A stretch of 64,000 bases of DNA from Bromus sterilis (Eukaryota > Streptophyta > Magnoliopsida > Poales > Poaceae), in the NCBI GenBank assembly GCA_950022295.1, contig OX465600.1:310940031-311004030 (forward strand). Reading direction: 5' to 3'. Within the stretch, counting starts at the first letter, position 1. Each line of letters begins with the position of its first letter. Made by a program: the position numbers and the translations under genes. The notes under the pieces are model-generated. The model searched no databases. It was not told the DNA's origin and was given only the letters and a program-made list of their open reading frames with translations. Shown piece by piece: positions 39,701-50,688 of this stretch.

Positions 39701-41711
39701 GGTATTTTTAGTACAACTCGTTTACTTAATTAAAACTCGGTCCGAAAAGTGCTACTCGAAGCTAATTCCAGAAATCGTTAAGATTTACCAATCTTTGCAC
39801 GATGATTGCCGTTTCTATATATATCTCCTGCGAAGATGCATCCAATAGGTGTTTTGCACAACATTATGTGTACTATCATGCCATGTACTTAAATGGCATG
39901 AAAGATCCCTGTAGTGTGTTTATCTATAGCTCCAAAGTAGCAATGGTGATATAACAGTTTTGCTTTTAACAGAAATCCGCGTTTTACGATTTTTATAGGA
40001 ATTAATCTATGCATTATTTGGAATTGGTCCAATGAAACAAAGTGAAGCTGGTTAGGCCTACTTTGAATCCATATCATTTTTAGCCATTTTTTAATGTGTT
40101 TCATTGTTAATTTCTTGTTGTCAAAATGGGTACATCAGCTAGTAGGTAAGTAGCAGCAGTTGTAGCAACTTCAGTAGCAGGCAGCTGCACAACAGACGCT
40201 GCAGCTGCAGGCAGCAGCCGCGGGAGCAGCTGCAGGCTGCTGCGCGGCCATGGCCACTGGCCTACGGCGCCGGCGCATGGGCAGGGCGTTGGCTCGGCCA
40301 AACACGGTTGTGCCGCAGCCGGCCACACACACCATGCACACACACAAAGCACGCTCGCACACTGCACAACCCACGGCCATGGCCTTCGCAATTGTAGCAG
40401 CGGCATCGAGCAGAGCGGCCAGCAGGGGCGAACGGGGGCGCGGCCACGCGCGAGCGGGCGCGCGCGCGGAGGCAGCCGCAGAAGCCGGCCGCGACATTGA
40501 GCAGGGCGCAACACGTATGCGTACGCGCACACGGGAGCTCGGACTAGCTCGAGGACGACAGCTATGGCAACGGATCGAGACCAGGGTGATGGGGAATCGG
40601 AGGAGGAGCTCACCACGAGTCCGGTGACGTGCTCGGGGAGGGCCGGGGTGGACCGGAACGCCGGCGATGTACGAGAGGAAGATGAGCTTGATGGCGAGCG
40701 TGCGGGGCGTCCCGGCTTGAGCTGGTCCCCGGAACGGATGGAGACGGCCGTTGCAGACCTCCTAGACGTGCTCCCGCACGAAGGCGACGACAGTGGCCGC
40801 GGTAATGGCGACGACCACGGCGACCATGTATTCGGGCGAGCTTCGAATCCAAGAACGTGAGGGAGAGATAGGGGAAACGGGGATAGGGCTGGTCCTAGGT
40901 GTCGAGGGCGTCGGCCTTATCCTCGCCAGGGAACTGTAGCGGCGCGAGGAGAGGGAGTGGGTTCGGCGGCGACATCGTGTAGCAGCGGGCGCCATGGCCA
41001 CAGTGGCACAGGTGAACAGGGGGAGGGAGACAGGGGAAAGAGAGAGATGGGCCTGTTGCACTTGGCACGTTTTAATCTTTTCCACTTTCTTCCATTTTGT
41101 TTCTTTTTCAGTTCTGTTTTATCTTGCTTAGACTCCATTTGATTTTTATCAAATATGAGACCATCACCAATATTAATGCAACACCACAGAGTGATTCCAC
41201 AAAAAGTGTGGATGTAGGATTGAATCATTTGCATTTTCTTCTATTCCAAAAGGAGTCAAATGTGATTACTTGGCACTATTTATATTTGTTTTAGCTATCA
41301 AATTATTTTTCCCAAGGTGAAACTTGCTCCCACATTTGTGTTGCACTCAAGAGAGATGCCACAAAAAGTTCGGGCATTAAATAAATTCATTTAATATTCC
41401 TTTCGAATATGCGACGATTAAAAAGGGTTGTTTTGGCACTATTTGGAATTGTTTAAAATATTTGAATGTCGTAATGAATATCCACCACCATGGTATCTTG
41501 GTCTAATAACTTTTAGGCATTTTATAAAATTGTTTTCACAATTTTTGGGTCAAGTTTAATTTCTACTTGTTTCTGGAATTTATATTCAGTTTGAATTCGA
41601 GCTCAACTCGATCAAGGTTGTTTAACCCTTGCCTAATCATGATGACATGGCCATTAACAAGGTGATTACTGTTGGACTACTGTAGTGTGATACCCGGGGT
41701 GTTACAAAAAG

Positions 41712-42577
41712 GTCGGGAGTGAAATCGCTCTGCGGCAAGTCCCGGCCCGGCCGTTCTGCGCAGCGGGGTCTTACCTACACGCTAAGTTTGTGTGGCATCT
41801 GGGTACAGCGTGTCGTAGCCCAGGCATAATTTGTTTTTGTAGAGGCACGGAGCCTGGTTAGCGATGTACCCACTTGGAATAAACAATCAAGTGAGCTGTT
41901 TTAGCAGTCACTCGCGGAGCTTGTGATGAACTCAGGCGAGGAAGATAAGAAAGCACCCACTCGGAATGTCATCGAGTGCGCGAGTAGGTCATGTTTGCTG
42001 AATTGCTAAGTCTTTTTTTGCGAGTAGTCACTTGAATGCTTTACTGCCTTCGGGGTGAGGGAGCACCCGAACTCTGAGAGTATGTTGTTTCTGCTGGTGC
42101 GAGTGATCACTCGAGAACATTTTGCCTTCTGGGTGAGGGAGCACCCGAACTCGAATAAAGGTACTCCCGATGGGAGTAAGAATTTTGTAGAGTCAGAAAA
42201 TTTGGACATATAGCTGGCTTTTGGAATCTTTTGGTTTTTGTCCAACTTCTTTTATCTTGATCCGTCCCTCTTTAGATGCCGTGCTGATATGCATTGTCAT
42301 GCTGCTTGATGACCTATGAGGATGATTGATTTTTTGATCCATCACGTCTTCTGGACCGTCATAATGATGGTTTGGATGTCGTGCAGCCTGTTTCCTGTTG
42401 GGTTTCCGAGGCTTGTATGGGAAACAGGCGAGATTTGACGTGTCCTGTAAATAATGCTGACCGTGTGAAGGCATCTTTGCCTCGGAATTCGTAACGCCCG
42501 ACCCATTTGGTCTTTGATGCAATGATGGCGCCGCCTGAGCTTCCGCGTGATTTTCCTGGTTTGACCTTGGACTGTGC
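41712..42577 (-). mobile_element. Gypsy 3' LTR remainder and 3' untranslated region
   Basis: Continues the Gypsy LTR after the aaaag duplication. It includes two imperfect copies of a block with gggtgagggagcacccgaac (about 42050-42073 and 42132-42155), then non-coding sequence up to the antisense unit. Confidence 0.5.
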
Positions 42578-42588
42578 TATAAATACTT
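42578..42588 (+). promoter_or_regulatory. TATA box of the antisense gene inside the Gypsy element
   Basis: GCTATAAATAC lies about 60 bp upstream of the ATG at 42647. The bases between are a TC-rich leader (ctttctcttcttcttcttc) like many plant 5' UTRs. Confidence 0.6.
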
Positions 42589-42646
42589 CCTGTGGTTGCC
42601 CGTCCTTGGCATCCATTCTTCGCATCTTTCTCTTCTTCTTCTTCAT

Positions 42647-43269
42647 ATGGCGTCCAAGCGTGGTAGTAGTGTGACTGGGCGGGGTCGTGGCCGTCGTAGT
42701 CGTGGTGGCCGCACGCCTCGTTCTTCACGAGATGGACGCCATGGTACCACGTTGGTGCCTTCTTCTTCTTCCTCCATGGAGGAGGGTTTTTGGCGCTATG
42801 ACTTTCTTTTGCGTGTTCTTAGCCGGGATGCTGCCCGGATTCCTCTTCCTTTCTCTCGTTTGCCTCCATTGCTTCTGAGCGTAACTTGAGGGGCTTCTGG
42901 CTCCGTCTTCACGGATGCGCTCGTTCTTCTTCTTGGGTGGAGCTGGAAATTGATAGTTCATCCTTGATTTTCCTTGGGTCTGGCTGGAGGGCGTTTTCTC
43001 GTCGGTTGAATCTGCGCGGCGGAGATAGCCTCTGGTGTCGTTTTGACGGCGAAGATACTGTTATTATCCGTGCATTTGATGCTGGTGGCAACCGTCTGGA
43101 TCCATACTGGGAAGAAACAAGCAGCAGCGAGTCTGATGGCTCAAGTGGTGGTTCGCCTGCTTCTCCCGTGTCTTCGTCTTCGGTTGATCCCTCGGGTGAT
43201 GGTGTTTGCTCTTCTAGTTCTAAGGATGAACTGGACGTCAAACCGGTCGTCAAGCGGCTGCGTCAGTAG
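42647..43269 (+). pseudogene. Antisense open frame with B3-like DNA-binding region (one frameshift)
   Basis: Runs opposite to the Gypsy pol genes. The N-terminus (about 45 residues) is basic and RG-rich (GRGRGRRSRGGRTPRSSRDG). The central part resembles a plant B3 domain: WRYDFLLRVLSRDAARIPLP corresponds to the first strand, and SGWRAFSRRLNLRGGDSLWC to the conserved GW..F....L..GD stretch, followed by a VIIRAFDAGG strand. The C-terminus is acidic and Ser-rich and ends in VKRLRQ. A one-base change in phase between about 42850 and 42886 separates the two halves (42647-42889 in one frame, 42886-43269 in the next), so this copy is probably inactive. With the TATA box and TC-rich leader it looks like a real, element-encoded gene. 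The B3 assignment is by eye. Confidence 0.6.
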
Positions 43270-43470
43270 GCGAGGCACCTTGTAGAACTGGAGGACGACG
43301 ACCTTCTTCTTCGCGGGCTGGGCTACTACTTTGTCTGTGGTGATGCCCGTCAGGTTGTGGCACGAAAGTGCCAATTATCTCAGCATGAGCACACATGTAG
43401 AAGTTGAAAGTAGCCCATCTTGTAGTTCCGCGGGTTCTTCTGTAGCGGCAACTGTCGTTTCGACTTCTTT

Positions 43471-43574
43471 GTAATGAAAATGTCTTCGACTCCCTTGTAA
43501 TGAAAATGTCTTCGACTCCCTTGTGATGAAAATGTCTTCGACTCCCTTGTAATGAAAATGTCTTCTCGGGTGCG
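43471..43574. repeat. 26-bp tandem repeat, four copies
   Basis: Unit gtaatgaaaatgtcttcgac plus tccctt, starting at 43471, 43497, 43523 and 43549. It lies downstream of the antisense frame. Confidence 0.9.
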
Positions 43575-43887
43575 CGCCAGCGCTCCCGATGGGAGTAGCC
43601 CCCGAGGCTGTGTTTGATATGCATAATCGAGCGCAGGCTTTATGAATTTTTTATCTTACTGGTTTGTAGCAGTTTTTGAATTTTTTCAACTTTGGATCGG
43701 GTGCGCGCCAGCGCTCCCGATGGGAGTAGCCCCCGAGTCTTTAGGTGATGGCTTGAGATCAGGTGAAGACTAAAGAACCGTGCACTTTTCGATGCGACTT
43801 TCTTTGCCAGAGCTATTGTTTTTTGGCGAGAGTCTTGCGTTCTTTCCTCCCGATGTTTGTAGATAAGGTCGCGTTTTTTAGCGCGGA

Positions 43888-44460
43888 TAGCGTCTCTCGG
43901 GGGAGTTTATTGCTCGAGCCCCCGAGCGCTTTTTTAGGTAAAATTCGCTTTTGGCGAAGATAGCGTCTCTCGGGGGGAGTTTTAGACTCGAGCCCCCGAG
44001 TGCTTTTAAGTAAAGGTCGTGTTTAGCGAAGATAGCGTCTCTCGGGGGGAGTTTTAGGCTCGAGCCCCCGAGTGCTTTTAGGTAAAGGTCGCGTTTAGCG
44101 AAGATAGCGTCTCTCAGGGGGAGTTTTAGACTCGAGCCCCCAAGTGCTTTTGAGTAAAGGTCGCGTTTAGCGAAGATAGCGTCTCTCTGGGGGAGTTTTA
44201 GACTCGAGCCCCCGAGTGCTTTTAAGTAAAGGTCGCGTTTAGCGAAGATAGCGTCTCTCGGGGGGAGTTTTAGACTCGAGGCTCCGAGTTCTTTTGAGTA
44301 AAGGTCGTGTTTAGCGAAGATAGCGTCTCTCGGGGGGAGTTTTAGACTCGAGCCCCTGAGTGCTTTTGAGTAAAGGTCGCGTTTAGCGAAGATAGCGTCT
44401 CTCGGGGGGAGTTTTAGACTCGAGCCCCCGAGTGCTTTTGAGTAAGATGCTTTGGGCAAC
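43888..44460 (-). repeat. 72-bp tandem array, about eight copies, open in one frame
   Basis: gatagcgtctctc recurs at 43888, 43959, 44031, 44103, 44175, 44247, 44319 and 44391, an almost exact 72-bp period. On the reverse strand the array stays open for 194 residues as a 24-residue repeat (core ALGGSSLKLPPRDAIFAKRD). It lies in the region between pol and the 3' LTR of the Gypsy element. Confidence 0.92.
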
Positions 44461-44841
44461 ATTGTTTTATTCCTTCGAATTTTACATGAGTTGCCGATCG
44501 GTGCTGTTGCCGATTTCTTGGTAGTGTCTAGAGGACTATGGGTAGAACAGGCGTAGGTTCGCTACGTTCCATGGATTTCCCACGTCCTCATTGGTCTTCG
44601 GATTCTTCAATATGTATGCTCCTCCTCCTATGACTTCCGAGATGATGAACGACCCTTCCCATTGTGGGGCAAGTTTGTGCACTTTTTCCTGTATTAGCCG
44701 TAGCACAAGGTCTCCATTGTTGAAAGTTCTGGTCCGCAGGCGACTGCTTTGGTATGTGCGTAATTTGTCCTGGTATCCTTCAGATCTTGTGATAGCTGTG
44801 TCCCGAGCTTCATCTGCTATGTCTTTGTCGTTCTGCAGTGC

Positions 44842-44985
44842 TTATTGTCCCTCTTCGTCTTCGTACCCTGAGATTCTAGGGGCTCCGAATTTTAAATCAC
44901 GCGGCAACACTGCCTCTGCCCCGTATACCAAGAAGAAAGGTGTATACTGGGTCGAGCTGTTTGGTGTGGTGCGCAGGCTCCATAG
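44842..44985 (-). pseudogene. Gypsy integrase, C-terminal part
   Basis: Reverse-strand residues LWSLRTTPNSSTQYTPFFLV and YGAEAVLP are the hallmark of the integrase region just after the catalytic core in Ty3/Gypsy pol. The frame is cut by the Copia solo LTR at 44986, and the upstream part continues beyond 46813. Confidence 0.8.
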
Positions 44986-46807
44986 TGTTGGGATTCGGAG
45001 TAGAAAACAAAAAAAATTCGGCACTACGAAAACCAAACCCAAGAACGGATCTAGGAAGATGCAGACAAGGTTATCGATCTTGTTACCTTCTTGCAACCGT
45101 TCAACGGATGCACTTCTCTCGCAGCGGAAGATGTTGATGGAGAGTCGGAGAAGCGTGAAGATGAACACTCCCACGAACAGATCTAATCACCGTGGAGTCC
45201 CTCGAACGAAGATCGAACGTACGATCTCTCTACGGTTGATCCACACGTACAGTGTAGATGATCCGGCAGGGCTCCGCCGTCCAGAGCTCGGCGCCACCGG
45301 AGTAGAGAAGAGGGAGGAGCAGCCCTTCGGGAGGGTGGAGATTGGATCTAATGAGAGGGAGAGAGAGAGGGGGAAGCCCTTCAGCGGAGAGCAATCTGAA
45401 TTGTGTGTTGAAGGGGTGCCCCCACCTCCTCTATTTATAGGTGGAGGGGGAGTGGAGCCATCTTGGAGGAGGGGGCAGCCCTAGGGGCTGCGCCCTAGGG
45501 TTTCCTCCTCCCTAGGGCTGCGCCAAGGGGAGGGGGGAAGCTTCCTGGAAGCCCCCCCAAGGCGCCCTCCCCTCTTGGGCTCCTTTGGCCCATGTGCTCC
45601 CTCCCCACTTGGGCCTTCCAAGTGAGAGGGAGCCCATTGATATTAAATTCATTATATTAATTCCGAAACCTTTTCGAAATACTTAATAAATGAATATTAA
45701 ATATATTTAGACCAACTCGGAACTTTTCCGGCCCTCCGGTTTTACCCGGTTTTCTCAAAACTCTTCCCGGTACTTTACCGGGTCCCCGAAACGGTTCCGG
45801 TTTTCTCATCGATTATAACCCGATCACTCCGAGACTTTCGCGGTGTGATAAATACATGCTCCTATCACTCTAGTACTCTACAGATCATCTACCTTTAAGT
45901 GTGTGACCCCATAGGTTCGGTAGGATACGGACATGATCCGGAAACTGAATTTCTCGCGGAACAATAACCGATAGCGGAGCCATGGACACCCATAACGGTT
46001 CCAGTACCTACACGAATATAAATTCGAGTGAACCACAAGCTTAACATGCCAGTCCTATTTGCTTCACGATACTATACAAAACCTGAGGTGAGATCTATTA
46101 GGTATCCGCATGATTAACCATTATACCAAGTCATCCTCCTTCCTGTTTTGTTCCAGTTTTCTCGTTTAGTATTCCGGTATCCCTTGTGATCAATTCACAG
46201 TGTCTGGCCAGACGATGTTGGATGCCGTAATACCGAGAGGGCCCACAGAAGTATCTCTCCATCGTTAGAGGAGAAAATTCCCAACTCGAATCGTTAAGTC
46301 CCTTGACACACTTTCGGGTGTGAGTGATCAAAGCCGTTATTGCCACGCCTGTTACGGGTGGTGTTGGGACAGTGTCAAAACCCACCCTCCGGTATGAAGT
46401 TACGAACATTCTTATGGTCATGAAGGACACATGCATATTAACTTTAGATGATTTTACTTATAACATGGAAACAATGTGATCTCAAAGTAAATCATACAAA
46501 TGGGTCGGTTCAGCACCCTTGTTTTGGCAACAATGTGCTCCCATGTGTTACCGGCATTTCCAATGCCCTATGAACAGGAAAACATGTCATCCATAACACA
46601 CGGGTTAGTCCTAGAGGCATACTAAGAACACTTGGTGTTTATACTCCACACCTGCATATGGGTTTTCCTCCGGAGGCAGTTAACATGCTAGTTGGCAAAC
46701 CTCCGCATAAGCCATTTGCAGTTATAGCACAGACATATAAACTTTAATAATGAACCTGGAATTATAATAATACAATTTATTATTGCCTCTAGGGCATAAT
46801 TCCAACA
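44986..46807 (-). mobile_element. Angela-like Copia solo LTR inside the Gypsy integrase
   Basis: 1822 bp, TGTTGGGATTCGG to CATAATTCCAACA, flanked by TSD catag (44981-44985 and 46808-46812). There is no internal domain, so it is a solo LTR. Reverse TATA box (ctcctctatttataggtgg on the + strand at about 45424). Confidence 0.9.
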
Positions 46808-46812
46808 CATAG

Positions 46813-47480
46813 AACTACGGGGAGCTCCTCTACCCAGTTGCCCGTGGCTTGTTCTAGTGGTGCTAGGAGTCACTTCTTTATTCCTCCGCATACTAGGTCG
46901 TTTGCTTTCTCCACTTGGCCATTGGACTGCGGGTGTGCGACTGATGCGTAGTTGATTTTGATGCCCAGCTCCTGACAGAAGTTTTGGAACTCTGCTGCTG
47001 TGAAGTTTGTACCATTGTCTGTGATGATGTTGTGCGGTACCCCGAATCTGAAGATGATTGACTTGCTGAAGTTGACTGCCGTGAGGGCTGTTGAGCTAGT
47101 GATTGGTACTGCTTCGATCCATTTGGTGAACTTGTCTACTGCGACTAGTAGGTGTGTTCGTCCTCCTTTTGATGATTTCTTGAGTGGGACCACCATGTCG
47201 AGTCCCCATGTGGCAAATGACCATGATAATGGTATGGTTTTGAGTTCCGATGCTGGGGCATGCGGCCTGCTGGCGAAAGGCGATGCAACGCCGTACGATA
47301 TCCTCTGCATTTCTCATAGCGGTCGGCCAGTAGAAACCTGCCCGAAAAGCTTTTTCCACGAGTGCTCGACTGCTGGCATGATGTCCACAGGTGCCTTCGT
47401 GAATCTCTAGCAGTAGGGCTTTGCCGTCTTCTTCGTCTATACACTTTTGGAGGACCTGAGAAATGTTGCGCTTGTAGAGA
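46813..47480 (-). pseudogene. Gypsy integrase: zinc-binding end and catalytic core
   Basis: The frame covering 46870-47310 holds the core: WGLDMVVPL (first Asp), IITDNGTNF (second Asp) and QSNGQVEKAN (Glu), with exactly 35 residues between the second Asp and the Glu (DD35E). The N-terminal segment KAFRAGFYWPTAMRNAEDIV is in another phase at 47280-47360. There is also an in-frame stop just before 46870, so the gene is broken by at least one frameshift and one stop, besides the LTR insertion. Confidence 0.85.
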
Positions 47481-47562
47481 TTTCTGTTGATTACTGTGAA
47501 TGCTTTAGATCGTCGACTGATGCGTCGGGCTTCTGCAACGTCTTGTGGTAGAGTGCCTTCGA

Positions 47563-48683
47563 CTAGGAATCGAAGGAAGGGCCTTGCCCAGGCTGGTCTT
47601 CGAGTGTTGCTGGTGCTTCGACTTCAATTGCTTGAATGTTTGTATCGTCAGCTGCGCTCGTTGCTGCTACCTGTGCTGGTTCGTTTGTGTCATCTTCCTC
47701 TGCGACTACCTTGGGTTTCGCTGGCTTTGCTTTTATTGATCTTTGATTGATGCTCTCGAGGAAAACGCCAGGAGGTATTGGTCCTCGCGTTGATCCGATG
47801 TTCGCGAGTTCATCGGCTTCTGTGTTATTTGCTCTGGGGATGTAGTTTAGCTCACAGCCGTCGAATCCTCCCTCTAGCGCGTTGTAGAGCTTTTGGTAGG
47901 CTGCCATGTTGTCTGCGACTGCGTTACAGTCTCTCATCGCCTGCTGGACGACAAGGTTGGAGTCGCCATAGATCGATAGACGAGTGGCACCGCAAGTTTT
48001 TGCCATGCGCATGCCATGAATTAGTGCCTCGTATTCTGCTTCGTTGTTGGAGGCGTTGCTGAAGTTGATTTGGAGGATGTACTTGAGCTTTGTTCCTTTG
48101 GGGGAGACTAGGACGACGCCTGCTCCGACTCCTTGCTGTCTTTTAGATCCGTCGAAATACATCGTCCACGAGTTGGATAGGTCTGGGGGACCTGGTGTTT
48201 GTACTTCTGCCCACTCGACCAGGAAATCTGGGAGTACTTGGGCTTTGATTGCTTTCGGGTGTTTAAACTGTAGGTCTCGTGGGCTGAGCTCCATGTTCCA
48301 CTCAGCGACTCGTCCGGTCGCCCCAGGATTGTTTAGGATGTCCGCGAGTGGTGCACTGCTCACGATTGTGATGGAGTGTTCGTCGAAGTAGTGCGATACT
48401 TTCCTGGAGGTCATGATAACGGCGAGCTGGAGTTTCTGGTATTGTGGGTACCGCTGCTGTGGCTTCGTGAGTAGCGTGCTGAGGTAGTAGATTGGTCTTT
48501 GGATGCTCTGGATTTTGCCTTCTTTTGCCCGCTCGACGACAAGCACTGTGCTCATGACACTACTGCGTGCTGCTATGTAGAGATACAAATTTTCCCTTTC
48601 TTTAGGCACCGCCAATATTGGTGGGGTCGAGAGGGTCTTCTTTAAGTCTACGAATGCATTGCTGGCTTCCTCGGTCCTCGGTC
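47563..48683 (-). pseudogene. Gypsy RT-linked RNase H plus second RNase H domain
   Basis: The 350-residue frame begins at VPKERENLYLYIAARSSVMS, the RNase-H-like end of reverse transcriptase, with the usual KPQQRYPQYQKLQLAVI segment. After a linker comes a second, plant-type RNase H with YFDGS, NNEAEYEAL and GDSNLVV, which carry the acidic catalytic residues. Two RNase H domains mark the Tat/Ogre-like branch of Gypsy. The frame goes out of phase shortly before the integrase. Protease, gag and most of RT are absent because an LTR joins at 48684. Confidence 0.85.
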
Positions 48684-50355
48684 CAAAACGTATCTATAAT
48701 TTCTGCTTGCTCCATGCCTCTTTTGTGTGATATTGCTATGTTATTGATGAACTTCCATACACTTTTGATCATATTTGGACTAACCTATTAACTCAGTGCA
48801 CCCCAGTGCCAGTTCCTGTTTTCTGTTGTTTTCTATTTCAGGTTTCCTCCATATTAAAAGTGCTTCAAAAATTCGAGAAAAATCCAATAAAAAATCTGCG
48901 CTTCGGAAGCTTCGGGAATCACCGAGGGGGGGGGGGCTAGAGGGGACCCACCAAGGCCCCAGGCGCCCTCCCGGCGCGCCCTAGGGTGGGGCCGCGCCAG
49001 GGGGCCGCCTGGACCCCTGGTGCCCCCCTGGCTGCCCCCCTTCGCCCATATATTCTCCGTGACGCAAAACCCCCGAGACGGGGAACCCTTTTTCGCGATC
49101 TCTCCTCTGTTCTGCCGTCGCGCTTCCAAGATCGGGAGCACCAGGAGACCTCTTCTCGGCACCCTTCCGGAGGGAGGAACCACCTCCGGGAGCTTCTCCA
49201 CCACCATGGATGCTTCCCGGATGAACTGTTAGTAGTCCACCTTGGACCATGGGTCTATGATCAGTAGCTATGTGATGTTCTCCTCCCCTCTTTGTTCTTC
49301 ATGGATTAGACCTCGTGAGCTGCCCTACATGATTAAGGCACATATGTAATCTTTCTGCTGTTGCTATGTTGAGTTTGCTGGGATCCGATGGATTATGAGA
49401 CTATGTTCAGATTGTGTTTGAGTAGTATATTTGATTCTCCTCTTTTATATTTATGTTCTAGAGTAATTCTTGCATGTTCTCCATTGTTGTTTATTGCTTT
49501 GGCCAAGTAGTAGGTAGTGACTCCAAGAGGGAGCGTTATGCATGATTGTGGGTTCATGCCCCCTGATGACTAGCTTGAGTGACAGAAACATGAGTCTAGA
49601 GGATGTGCTGTTGCCACAAGGGGGAAAACAACGGTGCTTGTACTTGTGGGTGCAAGGATTTTTTACTTTACACAAAGTTCTTTAATGCAGTTGTCGTTTG
49701 CTTTGAGTTTACACTTTGGGTGGGATTCACAACTTAATACCAGCGAGATGTTCTGGATAGATATCTCAAGGTGGATGATTAGTAGGTAGATGCAGATGGA
49801 GTTTGGTCTACTTGTCTTGGCGTACCGCCCATGCTTTTGAGACTCTTCCTTTCTTTATAGCATAGTTAGCATTGGTTTGCGCACATAATCCTGTCAATTG
49901 CCCAGTTGTGATTTGTTTACCTCGCATGGCTATTTTATCGTCTTTTGGGAGAGAGACATCACTAGTGAAGATCATAGGACCCCGGTCCATATTTCCAATA
50001 CTGTTTACACCCACTATTTATTTACTGCTTTATTCACTTTTCCGTTGCTATCACTATCATTATTATCCCGTGCGTTTTTATCCTTTGTAAACAACAAGGC
50101 CGGAGGGATTGACAACCTCTCTGAACTCGTTGGGAGCAAAGTTATATGTTGTGTGTGCAGGTCCAGGTAAAGTAAGCAACCTCGGTTGTGAACGGCACCA
50201 TTGTTTACTTTACCAACTTCTTGTATCTGTGGGAGTCCTGCTGGTTCGATACTCATCCTTAGCATCTTCGCTAAGGGAATTTTGTTGGCGTCTACATCTC
50301 AACCTTCCACTTTGGGTAACCAACGAGGGGGCGTTAAATCGTACCATCAAAAGCA
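48684..50355 (+). mobile_element. Long-LTR Gypsy LTR lacking its first bases
   Basis: Homologous to the LTR that starts TGATACGTCCAAAACGTATC (seen complete at 54307, reverse), but begins at tccaaaacgtatct directly after Gypsy pol sequence. It ends ...AAAGCA, 5 bases before a primer-binding site. Confidence 0.75.
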
Positions 50356-50360
50356 ATTTC

Positions 50361-50378
50361 TGGCGCCGTTTCCGGGGA
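50361..50378 (+). promoter_or_regulatory. Primer-binding site, tRNA-Asp type
   Basis: TGGCGCCGTTTCCGGGGA is complementary to the 3' end of plant tRNA-Asp with one mismatch. It is typical of Athila-like and related long-LTR Gypsy elements of cereals. Confidence 0.7.
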
Positions 50379-50688
50379 CTCCACTCTTCAAGATAGGGGA
50401 GTTGCACACTATCTTTTATCTTTGCTTTTTAGTCTTGTTAGTTTACTTTTCAGTTTTTGCTTTAGTGTCCTTTATCAAAAATCAAAAAAATAGTTATCTT
50501 GCTTGCTGCTACTATGGGTCCTCCAAGAACACCAAGTTGTGTGACTTCACTAGTCATAACAACAGTGACTTTATCTGCACTCCTATTGCTACACCTGCCA
50601 CTTCAGCACCTTCTTATGAGATTAAACCGGCTTTGCTGAACCTTGTTATGAAATATCAATTCTCCGGTGCTGGAGATGATGCTGCTTT
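50379..50688 (+). mobile_element. Short remnant of an internal domain (start of gag region)
   Basis: Only about 310 bp remain between the primer-binding site and the next LTR start. No complete protein is encoded. Confidence 0.6.

Larger units (their letters stand above)
19062..41706 (-). mobile_element. Second large solo LTR (5.0 kb net), reverse, split by a Copia
   Basis: Same family as 12459-17084 in the opposite orientation. The right edge is the complement of TGTAACACCCCGGGTATCAC and the left edge is tgtgacgcccccaaaatcag. TSD aaaag lies at 19057-19061 and 41707-41711. Pieces are 19062-19144 and 36747-41706. There is no internal domain, so it is read as a solo LTR. The GC-rich part (about 40140-41040) gives open frames without domain similarity. 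Confidence 0.8.

Noticed and set aside
40107..41085. Several overlapping frames of 100-170 residues
   Set aside because: Fall in the GC-rich part of the second large solo LTR; low-complexity Ala/Arg/Pro sequence with no family similarity.
43888..44460. CRISPR-like regular array
   Set aside because: Whole 72-bp units repeat without unique spacers, and the genome is a plant; it is a tandem repeat.
47000..48391. Forward frames over the pol region
   Set aside because: Shadows of the reverse-strand RNase H and integrase frames.
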